Assembly: GCA_029953675.1 (NCBI GenBank)
Contig: JAMWBK010000006.1
Location: forward strand, 2,170,001 to 2,234,000
Length of the DNA: 64,000 nucleotides
DNA from: Rhodosorus marinus
Lineage: Eukaryota > Rhodophyta > Stylonematophyceae > Stylonematales > Stylonemataceae
Direction of reading: 5' to 3'
Part shown: one piece after another, positions 25,950 to 34,815 of the stretch
Layout of the letters: every line of letters starts with the position of its first letter
How positions within the stretch are numbered: position 1 is the stretch's first letter
Translations under genes and position numbers: made by a program
Notes under the pieces: model-generated
Database searches by the model: none
Told to the model about the DNA's origin: nothing
What the model saw: only the letters and a program-made list of their open reading frames with translations

Positions 25950-27445
25950 GGTCAATATAGAAAAAAAAGCCAACCCCTAATCTCTGGAAAAGTCTTACTG
26001 TCGAAGAGCAACCCTCCCCATCATATCAACGGATTCAACCTCTCCGACGTCTTCCAATCCCATACTCTCGGTTTCAGTTACGAAGTCCTTCCAATCCCTT
26101 TTCCAACCCCCACAGTGTTCCCTTTAAGCTCCGCACAGACCCTGTGAAAGCCCAGAACCAACTCAAGTACTTACAAACATTCTTCAAGATATCCTATACA
26201 AGCCTGTTCGCTGCACAACTGGACACCGCAGTTCAAACCCATTCACTGAAAGGCAGAATGTTTCTATACAGACAAAAACACGTTGATAATGCGCAATGAA
26301 TTGGGTTCTTACTTCTCTTCAAATCTTGCTGCTCAGTAAGTTGTTCAGAGAAGACTTCTGTTTCTGCCTCTGCAGACTTTGGAGTATCGGTAAAGCCTCT
26401 GCAGACTTTGGAGTATCGGTAAAGCCTCAGCTAAGAATCTATATGAGCTGGAAAGGAACACTTTGCACTCGAGATGCCCTTTTCCACGAAAGAAAAGAGG
26501 ATATATATATATCCTTAATGACATTCAAGATCCCCGCCCGTCATTTTTTTGTTCCATTTGGATCAATAATGCTATTGCAAATAATCAGCTAGATTTTCGT
26601 TTCAGGATGAAGAAAAGTCTAAAACTGTTTTGATTTAGTATTTTAGCAGCCAAAAATGTATCTCATACAAAATACAAAGTCAAAAATTAGATCGGATAGT
26701 TTCTTTTTTTTGTGCTCGCCATGCTGAAAGGTATGCAAGTCAGAACGAAGTGTTAGACTGCGATTTGCCATTTTTCCTCACATTTTAGTTCCTTTTTCAG
26801 TAATCCAATATCTAAGAACGTATTCCCTTTTGGCTGGATTCATTAGACGTTATTTCATCATTTTAAAATAATTTCAGGTTCATTCTACACCACTTGTCAA
26901 AATCTAGTTAGTATTAACGTTTATTTAGGTATTGTTCATACATTCTAGCACAGATTACGAAGGCATTCGTCCTTTGCGGCTTTTCGTTTTGGTAGCCAGC
27001 AAAAAGCATTTTTCTTTTAAAAAACCTCACAAAACTTTGTGAAAAAAAACAAACTGGACGACCGAGAGCGTTTCGCCCTTTTTTTTCTCTTTTTCAGGAA
27101 TATATTAGTACCCAGTACTAGATTTTACAATTGTACTAATTTTCACGTATTGGTTGATAAAGATGGCGCTACATTGTTTGGGATGAGGGGGGACGTCGAG
27201 GTCAGGCTGGGGTGAAACCGAGTACCCCGCTGAACTAGGATAAGAATTATTTTAGTATTCTCATAATCCCTATCTGTTGATGGAGTTAATTTGATGTGAA
27301 GGGTGAGTTTACATAGATTGATTTGCGTTTCCGAGGGAGGAGGTTTGAAAGGGTATTGGTGCCTTTTTTTTTGCGTTGGATAAAGTTTCTGGACGTGCCT
27401 TTGAGGGATCTAGGTTCAAGATAAGGCCCTAAGAAGCGGTAAGTC
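25950..27445. other. Divergent promoter region between UBR and ZMAT2
   Basis: About 1.5 kb, AT-rich from 26500 to 27300. Contains a 29-bp tandem duplication at 26367-26424. Short frames at 25911 and 26296 lack motifs. Promoters of both flanking genes must lie here. Confidence 0.5.
26367..26424. repeat. 29-bp perfect tandem duplication
   Basis: Two head-to-tail copies of a 29-bp unit starting CCTCTGCAGACTTTGG and ending CGGTAAAG. Only two copies, with no spacer. A recent local duplication about 420 bp upstream of the UBR start. Confidence 0.9.
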
Positions 27446-28163
27446 ATGCCGAAAGGAAGCGATGTGAACGACGTTGTTCGGAATCGCTTCGATAAGGCGA
27501 CGTTCCAGAGGCGCGCGGAAGAAAGGAAACGAGCTGATGAGGAAGCGGAGAGGGAAAGGGATAGGGCGAGGGAAGCTAGTAGGCCTAATACGGAGGACCC
27601 GTTTGCGCCAACTAGACCTTGGCTAGAGGCCAGGAAGGATGCAGTTGATTTGGAGTCCAAGGTCGGGAAGACCGAAATCGTGCCTGGAGCGAGGGACAAG
27701 CGTGCAGGGTTCTACTGCAGTATTTGCGAGTCATTACACAAGGATTCTCAGGCGTACTTGAATCATATGAACAGCAGATTTCACCAGAAGAATCTTGGCC
27801 TTTCAATGAGGGTGAAGCGCGCTACGGGTAAGTTTTTCGGGTCACCCGTCCGGAGGATATTCTATGGAAACTGAATGGAATCCTTGAAAATTGTTCACGA
27901 CAGTTGATGAGGTAAAGGATAGGTTCAAGGTGATGAAAGAAGAAACGAAGGACGAGAGAAAAGACTTCAACTTCATGGAGCGAGTGAAGAGGAGGGCTGA
28001 AGAGAATGAGAAAGATAAGAAGCAAAATCGAGGCAAAGGGAAAAGCAAAGGCAAACCCGCCAAAGAAGACGACGAAGAAGGGGGGCAAATCCGGAACGAA
28101 GACGAAGATGTGATGGCACTAATGGGGCTGCCAAGCGGTTTCGGGTCATCTAAGAAGAAGTAG
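27446..28163 (+). CDS. ZMAT2: ZMAT2 / Snu23, U4/U6.U5 tri-snRNP zinc-finger protein
   Basis: Spliceosome component that joins with the tri-snRNP and leaves on activation. Two exons, 27446-27827 and 27904-28163, joined at phase 1 (ACG G/TT). The matrin-type C2H2 finger is FYCSICESLHKDSQAYLNH followed by MNSRFHQKNLG, with two Cys and two His in the family spacing. The flanking helix SMRVKRATVDEVKDRFKVM is diagnostic for ZMAT2/Snu23, as is the C-terminal end MALMGLPSGFGSSKKK. The N-terminal half is charged and helical and contains RFDKATFQRRAEERK. Total 213 residues, the normal size. The 76-nt intron starts GTAAGT and ends ACGACAG. Confidence 0.95.
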
Positions 28164-29774
28164 CCTACCTGTATAGATCAACGACTACTACCTGAAACTG
28201 TCCGAGAGGATTCTAATTTATTATATATGTACTTTGGTGTCTGATGACCTTGATTTGGTCTGGATTGGAGGTCGTGTCCCCCCCTCAGCGTTTCGATGCC
28301 AAAAAAAATGCTCTTGCGCCAAGGATTGGACCAAGGCCAATACATTCTTCACAGACTGTTGTGTACGCAAGCCCGTAGGAGAAACTATTGACAAAGCTAG
28401 CTTACATCTTAATGAACTCTGAGATGTAGGATGCACAGGAGCTGACTTTAACACTAAACGATACCTCAACGTTCGGTTCTCAAGACATAACCATTGGTCT
28501 GGAGTCGTCACCAGAGTATCTGGACATTAAGGAACACGAGCGTGAACGACATCGTCTAGAAACGACTATTTTTCTTCCGCCAGACTATGAAGAGTTCTCA
28601 GGGAACCAGCAAGTAGGGGTACCCAGTCACCGACTGAGCATTTCGTAATAGACAAACCGGTCTAGGTTGCTAGTACATGCCCACGCCGCTCGAGCTGACC
28701 TAACAGTAATCCCCGACGCTGTAACACGACTCCTGACATGACCCACAACACCATGGATGGACTTCTTGAACATTATCTCTACCAAGAGTCACACGACCAA
28801 ACAAAAAGCTTGAGGATCGAGGCCTTCGTCCGTCCCCGTTCCCTGCCTTCAACTCTTGATCCAGCCCATCCAGTACCGATTCCCACTTCCACCACTATAG
28901 ACGGACTGGACAGGAATTCCAACACAGAAAAAGAAAACAAGTTCCAATACGACAGAAGCAACTATACCTACCGGGAGTGCCCAGCTCCACCTATCCGCCA
29001 ACCGCGAATGTACTAAGCAGCGTGTGGAATCTTCTAGTGAATCCAGACAAGGCCAGGAAAGGCCGCAGTGGAACTGGCGGGGGGAACGTTTTCTCATCAA
29101 GGGGCGTTCAATCCATTTGAATGATCTAAGTAAAAACGTCAATGAGACATTCAATCCCTACTGCCATCCCACTATGTCGGCGAATACAGAAGTCACCTCC
29201 TTGAACCAAAGCACCGTCCATTCCTTCGATAGACAGTCTGTCATATCCAATAGTTTCCAAAACTCAATACTCAAGGACATCCTGTCCCTTCCATTTTTAC
29301 GACAGTCTGTCCGTTGCGGGACAGTAATTTGCGCTGAATACATAAGGACAGCATGTCCTTAATAATGTTGAAAATTATCCTCTGATGGAGGGGTGAGAGG
29401 AATTCTTGTTTTGGAGAGTTTTTAAATATATTCTATTGATTGAGGAATTGGTGGTATGCAATGGATGTATTGGATTTTGATGTGAAATTTGAGGATTGGG
29501 GAGGGTGTTTTGGGGGGTGTTGGGGGAATGGGTGGGATTTCGAGTTGGTTTTTCGATGCAATGTTTTTAGGGAGTTAGAAGAAGAGATATATATATAGAC
29601 GGAGTAGTGAGGAAGGTATATTAACGATTGGAGCAGAGAGGAAGGAAAAGTTTGGAGGGGTTTAGTGGGTTTAGGTAAGCGCAGTGATTTTGTGTATGTT
29701 TATGGTTGGAGGTGTTTCTGTTTTCTTTGTTGGTGAAAGAGCGCTGAGTTTTTGCTGTTGTTGAAGAGGGAGAG
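28164..29774. other. Intergenic region upstream of VIPP1
   Basis: About 1.6 kb. Frames at 28221-28511 (minus), 28738-29016 (plus) and 29024-29362 (plus) show no motif and no convincing splice partners. A cluster of short palindromes lies at 29231-29358. From 29400 to 29760 the plus strand is purine- and G-rich, which may be the VIPP1 promoter and 5' UTR. Confidence 0.5.
29231..29358. promoter_or_regulatory. Cluster of four RGACA-N3-TGTCY-like palindromes
   Basis: Four 13-bp sites share inverted half-sites with a 3-bp spacer: AGACA-GTC-TGTCA (29231-29243), GGACA-TCC-TGTCC (29275-29287), CGACA-GTC-TGTCC (29300-29312) and GGACA-GCA-TGTCC (29346-29358). Two are extended by AAGG/CCTT arms. They lie 417-544 bp upstream of the VIPP1 start. 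The geometry suggests sites for a dimeric DNA-binding protein; that role is inference. Confidence 0.4.
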
Positions 29775-30840
29775 ATGGAGGTTTCTACGGGATTTGTTGG
29801 GTCGTTTTCGGTTCGTTCGGTCGCGCCGAAGACGAGTGCGTGTTCTAGCTTTATGGGGCGGCCTGTTGCGGTGAGGTCAGATGTGGGTGTGGGAGAAGGC
29901 GGGGTTGTTCGTAGGAGGGCATCCGTTCAGATGAACCTGTTCGAGCGTTTTTTCAGGGTAGTCAGAGCGAATACGAACAAGGCTGTTTCGGACATGGAGG
30001 ACCCTGAAAAGATCTTGAAGCAGGTGGTTGAGGAAATGGAGAGAGATCTTGGCAAGGTGAGGAATGCTCGTCCGCATTCGTCTCTAACAATCACAGAACG
30101 GCGAACAGGCACCAGCATTGTTTGGTTTGGGGCCCCAAGGAACGGCTTCTGATAGAAACGTGCGCTTGGTTTCTGTGTCTAATGAATATTTAGGTTAGGG
30201 CTGGATATTCTGAAACGAAAGCAAGCCTGAAAAGAGCTGAGGCCGATAAAGCGAAGGCTGCGGAGGCGGTACAATCGTGGCTGAAGAGAGCTGAGCTTGC
30301 TCTGCAGGACGAAAATGATGACCTTGCAAGAGAGGCTCTTACGATGAAATCACAGCAAGAGAGCAAACTGGAGAAGCTGACTCGCGATGTAGCGGAGTTT
30401 GAGAAAGTTACTGACAACCTTTATAACTCAATGATCACGTACCAGAAAAAGGTGGGCTAACGTGTGGCTGGTTATCGAAGTCTAGTCCTCTGTGTACGTC
30501 GGGACTGATTTAATCCTGATCCAATCTTATTAATATCACATGTTCACAGATCGAAGAAGCGAAGAATGAGGCGCAGCAATTCACCTCGCGTGCAGCAGCA
30601 GCAAAAGCTCTCAAGACCGTCAACGAAATGTCGTCGGGCGTAGGTGACAGCTCAGCAGCCATGTTTGGAAAAATGAAGGACAAGATTGAGGCAATGGAGA
30701 TTAATGCGGAGGTGCAAGCAGAGTCCCTACCAGCTGCTGAAAATCCGGAGCTTGAATCGAAGTTCAGGGCCTTGGAAAGTGACAATGTAGACGACGAATT
30801 GGATAAGATGAAGAGACGGTTAGTCAAGGGTAAAGACTGA
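29775..30840 (+). CDS. VIPP1: Plastid VIPP1/IM30 (PspA family)
   Basis: ESCRT-III-like protein that builds and repairs thylakoid membranes. Exons 29775-30056, 30194-30451 and 30550-30840 give 276 residues. The first 54 or so residues are a plastid transit peptide rich in Ser, Val and Arg, ending RRRASVQM. The mature part starts with the amphipathic helix [19 protein letters not shown], followed by [17 protein letters not shown] and long coiled-coil helices ([34 protein letters not shown]), ending near [11 protein letters not shown]. The protein stops soon after helix 6: there is no long flexible C-terminal tail with a final helix as in plant VIPP1. Introns start GTGAGG and GTGGGC and all junctions are phase 0. 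Confidence 0.95.
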
Positions 30841-31854
30841 ATTGGAACGAGAGGGTTGTGAGTGAATAAACGTTTTGGAAAGGCACGAAAAGTAGCTAAA
30901 ATCGCGTGAAATGGAAAGCACCTAGATCAGCGCATGAGTTCACATTTCTTAGACGTCGGATTCGATACTATCTTGAGTCTGTTAGAACATGCTGTTTACA
31001 GGTTTTGTGTGCACTACGTCCCAAGCCAGTTCGCTCAATCGCATTGAGTCAACAGCGACAATATCCATCCCGCTTGTGCTTGTGGTTCTCTGCGATGATG
31101 GTCGTACGCCCAAGCGCAAATTGGACGCACGATCCTACCTGAATCATGTTTGTGTTCGTTCTCCGGTAGCGGTCTGTTTTGGAGCTCAGCAAGACGAGCC
31201 ATGGCCAGTCTTCTAGTCGCTGAAATACGTCACTTCTCAGAAGGCGTTTTCGTGCCGGTGCTGGCCTTAAAACGTTGGGAAGGACCTGTTGCTGATTGAG
31301 ATCATCTTCTTCCCCACATCCAAAACCCAGGTTATCATGAGCGTATGATTTTAGTGACAGCCAAAACCAATACCTGCATGTACAGATGGCCCACTGCTAC
31401 CCATGATTTGTTGTGGAAGCCAGATGAGCGTCCCAACCTTCGGCTACGCAAGCACTTTTGGGATCCATTTTTTGTTCATCGACATTTTGTTGACTGATAT
31501 TGACTGCATCAATCTCTTTGAATACCGGTCCGGAAATTGATTGTTTTAGAAATCGATTGACCACCGTAAGAAAAAAGAAGAATCCAATATTCGATTTATT
31601 TGAATTGGTTTGATAAGCAGAGACAACAGGTTCGCCGTTAAAATATTTGAATTGTACTAGGCCGTTGAGACCTTCGGGAGAATGTTGGTCGCTGGATTTT
31701 CAGACTTTGTGGAGGGAGCTGAGCAAATTCTTGTAGATTCGTGAGATTCATAGAGTTTTAGTTGTGTTGTGCTTGGGCCAACTTTCTACACCAGGTGTTG
31801 CTCGGCTCTGTGGTTGGCTTTGGTCTGTTTGGGAGTGCTGGAGTGGGCCCCTCG
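30841..31854. other. Intergenic, no supported gene
   Basis: About 1 kb between two plus-strand genes. Frames at 30906-31142 and 30989-31216 overlap each other and carry no motif. It should contain the VIPP1 3' UTR and the promoter of the coiled-coil gene. Confidence 0.5.
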
Positions 31855-33039
31855 ATGGCGAAAGGAGAAGCTGGGCACTTGAATCCCTCCCCTAGGGATG
31901 GCGGGAAGGAAAATATCGCAAGAGAAAACATGCATCTGAAGAAGAAACTTGAGGCACAGCAGCGACTTGTCCAAATATTGAAAGAACGAGTGGAGTCAAT
32001 GCAGATCCTGATCGACTCTGGAAAGAATGCAGCTGATGACTATAGCCGGAGTGCTCTATTGTCAAGGTGGGTCAGATCGTTGCTTCCTCTCCATAAAAGA
32101 TGTTGTAGAACCAGAACGGTTTCTTACGCCAGCACATCGACTGTCCATCTCCAGGGAGTCGGAAATATCGACGCTGCGTTTCGAGGCTGCGCAGGAGAAA
32201 ATCCAAAAGTCTGAGCTGGAGTTCATCATCAAGTCTCTCAAAGTGGATATCGAGGAAGACAGGTCGAGGGCTGAGAAAAGTCAAGCATATTCCGAGGAAC
32301 TTGAGGAGCAAGTTGAATCTTACAAGACTGAGTTGGAGGAAGTAAACGGGTAACGTGAGCAACAAGCTCAATACTGGGGAAACGGAAACTGAGGGAAAGT
32401 CCTGCTCATGTTGCACTTGTCTAGAAAGCTAGCTCGTCTTGATACTGAAAACCGGGATGATGTTGACATGCTTCGGAGAGAGTTGAAGGAGGAGAAAGCG
32501 CGCTCAGATAGGACTATCAAGAAATTGAAAATCCTTCAAAAGGAGCGGGATGACATGGCTGTGAAAGTCAAGAAGTATCAGGGCCAATCGACTAGAACAA
32601 AGGATCTACAGGACATGGACAGGAGACTGCGCCGAATGGTGAGAATTTGCCCCTAAAAAACTGTGCTTGTTAAACTTTGACCAAATTTAAATGACCTGAA
32701 CGCGTACGCTAAGATTCGGGAGCGAGACCAAGCCAAGAGACAGCTACTAGAGTCTGTAGCAATCATGGAAGGACGAAGAGGTTCCGTGGACAGCGGATCA
32801 AACGACAGCAAGCACTATCAGCAATCCAATATGCCGCTATTAAGAGTAGGAATAGAACTATCGAGCCCAGAGGTAGAAGTGGATATCTCCTAGCCGCATA
32901 ACTGATCGTCTCGCGTTCTTTTCACCAGCGAGTAAGCCTCTCTGAGCATCAAGACCTGGCTACATTCCGCGATGACGACAAGATGAAGTCAAACTATGCT
33001 ATGGACGTTTCCATTGGGAAGGAAAATGCTCGAGCGTAG
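31855..33039 (+). CDS. Coiled-coil protein with terminal KEN boxes
   Basis: Five exons: about 31855-32066, 32155-32349, 32426-32638, roughly 32711-32850 and 32930-33039, about 290 residues. The start MAKGEAGHLNPSPRDGGKEN is chosen because the coiled coil begins right after it. Almost the whole protein is heptad-like (LKKKLEAQQRLVQILKERVE; ELEEQVESYKTELEEVNGKL; ERDDMAVKVKKYQG). The C-terminal exon is acidic and polar and ends SIGKENARA. A KEN tripeptide therefore stands at residues 18-20 and again six residues from the end; KEN is the degron read by APC/C-Cdh1. That suggests a cell-cycle-regulated structural protein (spindle, centromere or cytokinesis), but no family was recognised. Confidence 0.65.
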
Positions 33040-33173
33040 ACATCAGCCGGCTGCTAAACCAGCTTATGCCGTTTGCTTAACGATCGTATGGACTAAGCAA
33101 GGTTCCGGTTGTGGTTGAAATTTGAGTAACTGTGGAAAAAGCTTGCTCGCAAGCGGGTTTAGTCCAAAAACGG

Positions 33174-33555
33174 CCAATAATTTGAAAAATCAAGGCACAT
33201 GGACGGGCTTGGGAATATGAGCACCTTTTGATATATGAACTTTTCTTCCCCACGATTGTTGTCGACGGATTGTATTAAAACCAACTGTCCTCATCCTCTT
33301 GGGTTGGCCTCTGCGAATTAATCTGTTGTTGCTCTTCGAGAATCCGCTTTACGCTTTTCTTGAGCCAATAATTTGAAAAATCAAGGCACATGGACGGGCT
33401 TGGGAATATGAGCACCTTTTGATATATGAACTTTTCTTCCCCACGATTGTTGTCGACGGATTGTATTAAAACCAACTGTCCTCATCCTCTTGGGTTGGCC
33501 TCTGCGAATTAATCTGTTGTTGCTCTTCGAGAATCCGCTTTACGCTTTTCTTGAG
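33174..33555. repeat. 191-bp perfect tandem duplication
   Basis: Two adjacent copies, 33174-33364 and 33365-33555, identical by eye over the full 191 bp, starting CCAATAATTTGAAAAATC and ending TTTTCTTGAG. The second copy abuts the next gene. Read on the minus strand, each copy contains the same open stretch (KRILEEQQQINSQRPTQEDE, then stop), so the unit may once have carried the last exon of a minus-strand gene. Confidence 0.93.
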
Positions 33556-33570
33556 GGCCAACACAGTCAA

Positions 33571-33953
33571 ATGGATGATTTGTATCCTGGAACCCGGCAT
33601 GAAGCTTACAGAGTCACCAAAGTGAGGCTTGCTCGTAGACAGGTCGAAGTACTTTTAGACTTAACTACTAAGAACTGGATTGAAAAGCTTGCAGAAGCGT
33701 AAGTGGAATCCTACTAGTTCGCCTTCATTTCCGGGGATCAAATATTGCTGTGGTTGTGGACAGTCCCTAGCTTTTTCGTACCTACCTATTAGTGCTTTAT
33801 GTCACTTTTGGGAAGGCGTCTATCGGCTACGTCAGGGTTGCAACTAGAGCTACCGGGGAGGCATTCTTAGAATTAGAGCAACCTACTGACGAAGAAGACA
33901 GACTAGGATTGCTTTCACCACGTCCATTCCAATTCGACTGGGGCAACCATTAG
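33571..33953 (+). CDS. Small two-exon protein, unrecognised
   Basis: Exon 1 runs from ATG at 33571 (MDDLYPGTRHEAYRVTKV) to a GTAAGT donor at about 33701. Exon 2 starts after GGCTACGTCAG at about 33834 and reads ATRATGEAFLELEQPTDEED to the stop in FDWGNH. The junction is phase 2 and keeps frame, giving about 85 residues. No family is recognised. The start lies 16 bp after the 191-bp tandem duplication, so the promoter or an upstream exon may have been rearranged. The frame continues open upstream of the ATG into the repeat, which leaves the true start uncertain. Confidence 0.36.
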
Positions 33954-34145
33954 GCAAAGTTCGAGGTAAGTAATGGTTTCTGCTTTTTTTTTTCCTCTAC
34001 AAAAATTATTCACACTAAAGCTGGATGCCGTATAGAAACACGGTCTTCTCTGGAAAAACTTGAATAAGTAAGCTAAGTAATTGCATGTTCACTAAAAAAA
34101 AAGAAAAACTACGAACGAAGTCGTCTGCTAGGATACAACATTCAG

Positions 34146-34815
34146 CTATGTTCTGAAGCTCGGGACTCGCGCGTCACCTATGTGACTATCTTCGCTCTTC
34201 GTTTGGCTCATTTCATACGCGAATCCTTTCTCTACCAGCTTAGCCTTCATTAGGTGCTCCCACTCTTCAACCGAACCATTTGCCCGATCCAATTCTTCCG
34301 GCCCGAGTAACAACTCATACTTGCCGTCACTCTGCTCTACTGCAACGCAAGGAAGTCTCGTCGCAACTTGTCTCAGCTCCACATGCATTTCATCTCGGTG
34401 AATGTTATATACAGGAATCGAAAACTCTCCCTTCAACTGCGTAAACTCTGGCTTCTCCTTCTTTGGACCATGGGTGATACTACACGCGCTGCAGGTTCCA
34501 TTAAAAAGCATCTTTCGAACATGATAAATTATTTCCCCACACACAGTCCCATCCGCGTCATACACGATGAACATAGATCTCAACCCTGACAGCATCATCC
34601 TTTCAATACCTTCCGCCTCCCAAAAACACAGAAGCTCACCAACCCCAAACAATGGGTGCTACTTACAATCCCGAACCCATCAACAAAGTAGAACCTATCA
34701 TCCCTCCTTCTCCACTCCTCTGAAACCCTTAAGCTAGCACAAAGCGACACCAATACCCTCCTACTATTCTCCTACCTCTTCCTTCCCCCCCACCCCACTC
34801 TGCCCACTCTACCAT
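34146..34815 (-). CDS. Conserved CxxC/THG protein of unknown function
   Basis: Three exons join in frame: MVEWAEWGGGEGRE from 34815, a short exon REEWRRRDDRFYFVDGFGI, and the main exon down to 34146, about 185 residues. The main exon has FIVYDADGTVCGEIIYHVRK, the motif GTCSACSITHG, then SIPVYNIHRDEMHVELR and a C-terminal half with YELLLGPEELDRA. From memory, this pattern (a CxxC near a Thr-His-Gly, then HxDEM) occurs in a family of short uncharacterised proteins of bacteria and algae. The two Cys and the His could bind metal or act in redox chemistry; that is inference. The first introns are about 55 nt (GTAGGA...TTTCAG) and about 45 nt, and the acceptor of the second is the weakest call. Confidence 0.6.

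Noticed and set aside
26367-26424. Direct repeat considered as a repeat array of CRISPR type
   Set aside because: Only two copies with no spacer, in a eukaryotic genome.
28738-29016. Plus-strand frame of 92 codons upstream of VIPP1
   Set aside because: An opposing minus-strand frame covers part of it, there is no recognisable content, and the region is a promoter for a known gene.
30906-31216. Two overlapping plus-strand frames after VIPP1
   Set aside because: They contradict each other, have no motif and no splice consensus at useful phase.
33275-33475. Minus-strand frame ending QEDEDSWF in the 191-bp duplication
   Set aside because: Protein-like at the end, but no upstream exon was found and the plus-strand small gene begins on the other side; noted only as a possible relic.
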